From positions 1 through 13,520 of the forward strand of contig DATJQH010000134.1 in NCBI GenBank assembly GCA_035505955.1: a stretch of DNA of 13,520 nucleotides, given 5' to 3'. Origin of the DNA: Fen-999 sp035505955 (GTDB lineage Bacteria > Pseudomonadota > Gammaproteobacteria > Burkholderiales > Rhodocyclaceae). Below the pieces are notes generated by a model. It was not told where the DNA came from, did not search any database, and saw nothing but the letters and a program-made list of their open reading frames with translations. The translations under genes were made by a program, and so were the position numbers. Positions 9,516-13,520 of this stretch are shown piece after piece; within the stretch, counting starts at the first letter, position 1, and every line of letters begins with the position of its first letter.

Positions 9516-9519
9516 GGGG

Positions 9520-10182
9520 TCAGCCGACGTCGTACCGGGTACGTAGTCCCGCGAGAGCCGCCGCGACAACGGCATCGGGTTCGGCTTCCCCGTTCATCGT
9601 GACTTCGAGGTCGCGCAACCGGCCGTCGTGCAGGTCGTAGATCCAGCCGTGCAGCGCCAGCTTCTGCCCGCGCTTCCAGGCATCCACGACCAGCGTGGTG
9701 CGGGCGACGTTGCGCACCTGCTCGATGACGTTGAGTTCGGACAGGCAGCGCTGCATTGCATCGTCGCCCCGCAACGCATCCATGATCCCGGCGTGCCGCT
9801 CGGCGACATCCTGGATGTGGCGCAGCCAGTTATCGATGAGGCCGAGCGAGCGGCCTTCGAGCGCGGCCTTGATGCCACCGCAACCGTAGTGGCCGACGAC
9901 CATGACGTGGCGGACGCCGAGCACATCGACGGCGTATTGCAGCACGGACAGGCAGTTAAGGTCGGTGTGCACCACGACGTTGCCGACGTTGCGATGGACG
10001 AACACCTCGCCCGGAGCGAGGCCGGTGATCTGGTTGGCCGGCACGCGGCTGTCGGAGCAGCCGATCCAGAGGTACTGCGGCGCCTGCAGCGCCTCCAGGC
10101 GCGCGAAGAAACCGGCGTCGGCGGCGACGCTCTCCGCCGCCCAGCGCCGGTTGTTGGCGAAGAGATCAGACAGCAGTTTCAC
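9520..10182 (-). CDS. can: Beta-class carbonic anhydrase
   Basis: With the GTG at 10182 as start, the protein is 220 residues, the length of E. coli Can, and the zinc and catalytic residues fall at the same numbers: Cys42, Asp44 and Arg46 in CSDSRVPAN, then His98 and Cys101 in GHYGCGG. It interconverts CO2 and bicarbonate plus a proton in the cytosol, supplying bicarbonate for carboxylations and affecting local proton supply. The frame is open 25 codons further up to an ATG at 10257, but that would overlap htpX by 56 bases, and the extension is basic and unlike the family. Spacing from htpX with the GTG start is 19 bases. The Shine-Dalgarno is poor, suggesting read-through or coupled translation inside the operon. 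The next gene, an antiporter, begins four bases downstream. Confidence 0.93.
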   Translation of the reverse strand: MKLLSDLFANNRRWAAESVAADAGFFARLEALQAPQYLWIGCSDSRVPANQITGLAPGEVFVHRNVGNVVVHTDLNCLSVLQYAVDVLGVRHVMVVGHYGCGGIKAALEGRSLGLIDNWLRHIQDVAERHAGIMDALRGDDAMQRCLSELNVIEQVRNVARTTLVVDAWKRGQKLALHGWIYDLHDGRLRDLEVTMNGEAEPDAVVAAALAGLRTRYDVG

Positions 10183-10189
10183 GCGCCGC

Positions 10190-10215
10190 CACGGCGTACC
10201 GTCACGCCTGACTTT
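10190..10215. repeat. 26-bp direct repeat, right copy
   Basis: This is the same CACGGCGTACC-N7-CTGACTTT arrangement as at 8151-8176, in the same orientation, overlapping the last codons of htpX and the leader of can. Together the two copies exactly bracket the can and CPA2-antiporter genes. Confidence 0.6.
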
Positions 10216-11071
10216 GCAGCGCGGCGATGCGTTCCTCGATGCTCGGGTGGCTGGCAAACAGGCTGCTCATGCTGCCGGCGATGCCGGCGGTGGCGAGGCC
10301 GGACGGCAGCGGCTCGGTGCTCATGCCGCCCAGGCGCTGCAGCGCGGCGATCATGTTGCGCGGGCCGCCTTCGAGCTTGGCCGAGCCGGCGTCGGCGCGG
10401 AATTCGCGCTGGCGCGAGAACCAGGCGACGATGATGCTGGCAAGCACGCCGAAGACGATCTGGCACACCATGACGGCAATGCTGTAGCCGAAGCCGGGGC
10501 CGGAGCGGTCGTCGCCGCGGCGCAGGGCGTTGTCGATGATCATGCCCACGACGCGCGAGAGGAAGAAGACGAAGGTGTTCACCACGCCTTGGATCAGCGT
10601 CAGCGTCACCATGTCGCCGTTGGCGACGTGGCTGATCTCGTGCGCGAGCACGGCCTCGGCTTCGTCCTTGGTCATGCCTTGCAGGAGGCCCGTGGAGATG
10701 GCGACCAGCGAGTTGTTCTTCGTGGCGCCGGTGGCGAAGGCATTGGGTTCGCCTTCGTAGATGGCGACTTCCGGCATTTCCAGCCCCGCCTTCTTGGCAA
10801 GCTTGCCGACCGTGTCGACCAGCCAGACTTCGGTGCTGTTGCTCGGATTCACAATGACTTGCGCGCCAGTGGACCACTTGGCCATGGTCTTCGACATCAG
10901 CAGCGAAACGAAGGCACCGCCGAAACCGAAGATGGCGGCCCACACGAGCAGCGCGCCCATGTTGAGCCCGTTCGCGGTCAGGTAGCGGTCGACGCCGAGC
11001 AGGCTCGCGACCACCGACAGCACGATCATGACGGCGAGGTTGGTGACGATCAGCAGGAAGATGCGTTTCAT
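10202..11071 (-). CDS. htpX: HtpX, membrane-bound zinc metalloprotease (M48 family)
   Basis: The 289-residue protein matches HtpX in length (about 290) and order. Two N-terminal membrane segments (about 4-25 and 37-59) are followed by the zinc site HEISH at 144-148. Two further hydrophobic segments lie at about 155-180 and 195-217, and the third zinc ligand is probably Glu223 in QREFRADAGSA. HtpX cleaves misfolded inner-membrane proteins in the cytoplasm-facing space and in E. coli is part of the Cpx/heat-stress response together with FtsH. The ATG at 11071 overlaps the DUF475 stop codon (ATGA), and AAGGAGA lies about 10 bases upstream. Its place inside an ion-transport operon is unusual and suggests that quality control of membrane proteins is co-expressed with them (inference). 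Confidence 0.94.
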   Translation of the reverse strand: MKRIFLLIVTNLAVMIVLSVVASLLGVDRYLTANGLNMGALLVWAAIFGFGGAFVSLLMSKTMAKWSTGAQVIVNPSNSTEVWLVDTVGKLAKKAGLEMPEVAIYEGEPNAFATGATKNNSLVAISTGLLQGMTKDEAEAVLAHEISHVANGDMVTLTLIQGVVNTFVFFLSRVVGMIIDNALRRGDDRSGPGFGYSIAVMVCQIVFGVLASIIVAWFSRQREFRADAGSAKLEGGPRNMIAALQRLGGMSTEPLPSGLATAGIAGSMSSLFASHPSIEERIAALQSQA

Positions 11072-12114
11072 CGCTTGGCTTCTCCTTGGACGGAAGACTT
11101 GCGGTTGGCGCGGATCGAACTGGCGAGCGCCAGCACGATCAACACCGCACCGATCAGCCCTGTTATGGCCTCGGGTACGTGAAATTCAACCCCCACGAGC
11201 ATGATGACGGCCAGCGCGCCGACGGCCCAGAAGGCGCCGTGCTCGAGGTAGCGGTAGGTGTCGAGCGCCCCGCGCTCGACCAGCAGCAGCGTGAAACTGC
11301 GCACGAACATGGCGCCGGCACCGAGGCCCAACGCGATGACGATCAGATCATTGGTGATGGCGAAGGCGCCGACCACGCCGTCGAAGGAAAAGCTCGCATC
11401 GAGCACTTCGAGATAGGCGAAACCCGCCGCGCCCTGACGCACGACGTGCAGCGTGTGCGACTCGACTTCGCCGCCGCCCAGCAGCGCCGCCATGCCCTTG
11501 ATCAGCACGAACGTGACGACGCCCCAGACGCCGGCCACCACGAACTGGCCCTGCCGCGCGGAATCTCCGATCAGCCACGAGGCCGCCAACAGGATCACCA
11601 GCGTCAGCGCCGCCTCGATCGATTCCATCTTGCCCAGGCGCGAGAGCGCCCGCTCCACCGGACGCAGCCAGTGCTCGGTCTTGTGATGGGCGACGAAGAA
11701 ATGCAGGAACACCATCATCAGGAAGGCGCCGCCGAAGCCGGCGATCTGGTGCTGCGCGCCTTCGAGCGCGTGGCCGTATTCGGCCGGGTGATAGAGCGCG
11801 AGATCGACAGCCTTGATCGGACCGATGCCTGCCGCGACCGCGACGATGACGACCGGAAACACGAGGCGCATGCCGAACACGGCGATCGCCATGCCCCAGG
11901 TGAGGAAGCGCCGGCGCCAGATTTCGTTCCAGCCGGTGAGGATGCCGGCGTTGACCACGGCATTGTCGAACGAGAGCGAGGCTTCGAGCAGCGCCAGGAA
12001 CAGTACCGTGCCGACGGCCCCCGCGCCGCCTTTCCAGGCGCCGATCGCGACGGCGACCAGGCAGAAGGACAGCGTGCCGACGAAGTGCCGATACCAGGGC
12101 GTCATGGCCGACAT
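11068..12114 (-). CDS. DUF475 / TerC-like integral membrane protein
   Basis: The 348-residue protein has about eight or nine hydrophobic segments and an internally repeated acidic membrane motif: LLEASLSFDN at 42-51 and VLDASFSFDG at 237-246. This pattern is what I know from DUF475, which is related to TerC, whose members export Mn2+ or other divalent ions or confer tellurite resistance. Function here is inferred as ion or metal export, not shown. Charged loops include HHKTEHWLRPVERALSR at about 143-159, and the C-terminus is basic. Starts at 12114 or at the ATG nine bases later (12105) are both possible; neither has a strong Shine-Dalgarno. The gene begins 13 bases after the upstream antiporter stop and overlaps htpX by four bases, so it is co-transcribed with both. 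Confidence 0.83.
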   Translation of the reverse strand: MSAMTPWYRHFVGTLSFCLVAVAIGAWKGGAGAVGTVLFLALLEASLSFDNAVVNAGILTGWNEIWRRRFLTWGMAIAVFGMRLVFPVVIVAVAAGIGPIKAVDLALYHPAEYGHALEGAQHQIAGFGGAFLMMVFLHFFVAHHKTEHWLRPVERALSRLGKMESIEAALTLVILLAASWLIGDSARQGQFVVAGVWGVVTFVLIKGMAALLGGGEVESHTLHVVRQGAAGFAYLEVLDASFSFDGVVGAFAITNDLIVIALGLGAGAMFVRSFTLLLVERGALDTYRYLEHGAFWAVGALAVIMLVGVEFHVPEAITGLIGAVLIVLALASSIRANRKSSVQGEAKR

Positions 12115-12127
12115 GCTACCGGTTTTG

Positions 12128-13366
12128 TCATTCCACCAGCAGACCGAGCCTGCCGGCCAGCCACTTGGTGGTCGTGGCCTGGATCAGGATGGTCATGAGG
12201 ATGGCGAGGAAGGTCACCGAGGCGATCAGTTTGGCCTCGGGCGCGCCCATGCCCATCAGCAGGCCCGCCAGCGCGCCGGGGATGACGCCGGTCTCGCGCG
12301 TCCAGCTCATGAACAGCATCTCCTTGAAGCTCCATTTCGAGCGGCGATCCGGCAGCGCGCAGAGGAACACCGTCACCGGCCGCGCGACCAGCATGAACAC
12401 CGCGACGACGACGACACCGCCGACGAGGTACTTGTTCATCAAACTGAAATCCACCTGCGCGCCGAGCAGGATGAAAATGAACATGCGCATGATAAAGGCC
12501 GTGGTGGCGACGAAGTCCTCCATCTTCTCCTGTTCGGCGGGTTCCATCGTGAAGCCGAACGCGTCCTTGTTGCCGAGCATGATGCCGAAGACGAACACGG
12601 CCATGAAGCCGCTGGCCTGGAAGCCGTCGGCGCCCAGATAAGCGCCGATCACGGCCATCAACGTCACCACTGGCGTGTTGTTGCGGAAGAAGCCGAACTT
12701 CTCGTGCGCGATCAGGAGCGCCGCAAGATAGCCGAGGATGCCGCCGGCCAGGAAGCCGATGCCGGCCTGCTTGAGGAGATCGAGCAACGCACCGCCCAGC
12801 GAGAATTCGCCGCCGGTGCCCATGGCGATGCCGAGCACGGCGAACGTGCCGATGGCGCCGGTGGCGTCGTTGAAGGCCGACTCTGACATCACGGTTTGCG
12901 CGACGCGATCCTTGATTCTCACTTGCCGGAACACGGGCACCAGCGTCGCCGGATCGGTTGAGGCGATCGCCATGGCCAGCAGCAGCGCGACGACGAAGGG
13001 CAGCGAGAACACGTAGTAGGCGGCCACCGCCGTTATGCTGGCCGTGATGAGCACGCCGACGGTGGCGAGGATGACGATGGTGATCCAGACTTCCTTCAGC
13101 ACCTTGAGGCGCAGCGAAGCGCCGCCGTCGAACAGGATGTAGCTGGCGCCGAAGATGAGGATGATCTGATTGAGCGCGGAACCAGCCTCGATGTGCACCA
13201 GGCCGCCGACCTCCGGCCCGAGCGCCATGCCGAGCAGCAGGAACACGGCGACGTCGGGTACCTTGAATTTCTGGGCCAAGAGGCCGAACACCGAACCGAA
13301 GGCGAGGATGATGGCGAACGTGGACAGGACGTGCTTGGCGAGTTCTATGGCGGCCGACGATTCCAT
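12128..13366 (-). CDS. CPA1 (NhaP-like) cation:proton antiporter
   Basis: The 412-residue membrane protein has the NhaP/CPA1 marks. ASTDPATLVPVF at 135-146 corresponds to the unwound helix near the ion site, and SESAFNDATGAIG at 161-173 carries the Asn166-Asp167 ion-binding pair. SWTRETGVIPGALAG at 354-368 contains the helix arginine common to the family. About twelve membrane segments are visible. It should exchange Na+ or K+ for protons; the ion cannot be told from sequence. The ATG at 13366 is supported by AGGGG eight bases upstream and places the N-terminus directly before TM1. The frame is open 35 codons further but lacks family character there. It is the first gene of a five-gene minus-strand run ending with a second, unrelated CPA2 antiporter. 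Confidence 0.88.
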   Translation of the reverse strand: MESSAAIELAKHVLSTFAIILAFGSVFGLLAQKFKVPDVAVFLLLGMALGPEVGGLVHIEAGSALNQIILIFGASYILFDGGASLRLKVLKEVWITIVILATVGVLITASITAVAAYYVFSLPFVVALLLAMAIASTDPATLVPVFRQVRIKDRVAQTVMSESAFNDATGAIGTFAVLGIAMGTGGEFSLGGALLDLLKQAGIGFLAGGILGYLAALLIAHEKFGFFRNNTPVVTLMAVIGAYLGADGFQASGFMAVFVFGIMLGNKDAFGFTMEPAEQEKMEDFVATTAFIMRMFIFILLGAQVDFSLMNKYLVGGVVVVAVFMLVARPVTVFLCALPDRRSKWSFKEMLFMSWTRETGVIPGALAGLLMGMGAPEAKLIASVTFLAILMTILIQATTTKWLAGRLGLLVE

Positions 13367-13461
13367 GAGTTTCCCCTGACAGAGCGGCTGCGATTCTAGC
13401 AGCGGGGGTATACCGGCACGGGTATCATGCCGGCATGAACCCACCGCACGGGAGATCGCCC
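13367..13461. promoter_or_regulatory. Divergent intergenic region with nested palindromes
   Basis: This 95-bp gap must hold the start signals of the five-gene antiporter operon (minus) and of the exported-protein gene (plus). It contains CATGCCGGCATG (13426-13437, perfect palindrome), GGTATACC (13407-13414, perfect) and ATACC/GGTAT arms (13410-13414 and 13421-13425). CCGGCA/TGCCGG arms lie at 13413-13418 and 13428-13433. Possible -10 boxes are TAGAAT on the minus strand (13398-13393) and TATCAT on the plus strand (13423-13428), neither with a good -35. The dense symmetry suggests a regulator site, but no known operator is recognised. Confidence 0.4.
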
Positions 13462-13520
13462 ATGGCTGCACGCGCCGTCAAACTCCTCGCCGGCATGCTT
13501 TGCGCCGCCGCGGCGCTCGC
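13462..13520 (+). CDS. Start of an exported protein (signal peptide only, cut by window edge)
   Basis: The frame MAARAVKLLAGMLCAAAALA is a typical N-terminal signal sequence: basic residues, then an alanine/leucine-rich core. The ATG at 13462 has GGGAGA eight bases upstream. An in-frame ATG at 13435 would add nine residues and has no ribosome binding site. Only about 19 codons are present, so the mature protein cannot be identified. It is divergent from the antiporter operon and shares the palindromic region with it. Confidence 0.55.
   Translation, partial: MAARAVKLLAGMLCAAAAL

Noticed and set aside
9516..9575. Upstream ATG for the CPA2 antiporter at 9575
   Set aside because: It overlaps can by 56 bases and adds a charged segment before a normal signal-like N-terminus; not excluded, but less likely.

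Overview
This is a GC-rich, gene-dense bacterial window. Gene content and protein style (small CbiX, DUF4202, DUF475, an E. coli Can-like carbonic anhydrase, HtpX) suggest a betaproteobacterium, perhaps of the Rhodocyclales (Azoarcus/Thauera-like). That placement is an inference from recognition, not a search. Every gene has a recognisable family, and no transposase, phage, CRISPR, tRNA or rRNA is visible.

Layout. (1) 4851-1, minus strand: an RND efflux unit made of a periplasmic adaptor (4815-3805) and an inner-membrane RND pump (3792-625), followed by a DUF4202 gene running off the left edge. A well-formed promoter overlapped by a 20-bp AT-rich palindrome sits directly on the adaptor start codon. 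No outer-membrane TolC-like partner and no regulator gene are present. (2) 6504-4871, minus: an MFS transporter and a small CbiX-type chelatase, coupled through an ATGA overlap. (3) 6752-8047, plus: a CNNM/CBS/CorC-HlyC membrane protein, the only complete plus-strand gene. It is bracketed by three same-direction copies of an 82-88 bp structured repeat, two in tandem upstream and one just after its stop. (4) 13366-8178, minus: a compact five-gene run of CPA1-type antiporter, DUF475 (TerC-like) membrane protein, HtpX protease, beta-carbonic anhydrase (can) and CPA2-type antiporter. Gaps are 4-19 bases or overlaps, so this is probably one transcript. (5) From 13462, plus: the start of an unidentified exported protein, divergent from the operon.

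Functional reading (inference). The five-gene run combines two unrelated cation/proton antiporters with an enzyme that interconverts CO2 and bicarbonate plus a proton, a probable ion exporter and a membrane quality-control protease. That mix suggests cytoplasmic pH and cation homeostasis under envelope or alkaline stress. The RND unit is a separately controlled export system.

The least ordinary signals are non-coding. The 82-88 bp repeat keeps its stems through paired base changes between copies, with wobble changes that favour a plus-strand RNA. The RND promoter appears to give a leaderless, operator-controlled mRNA. A pair of 26-bp near-identical direct repeats brackets the can + CPA2-antiporter pair.
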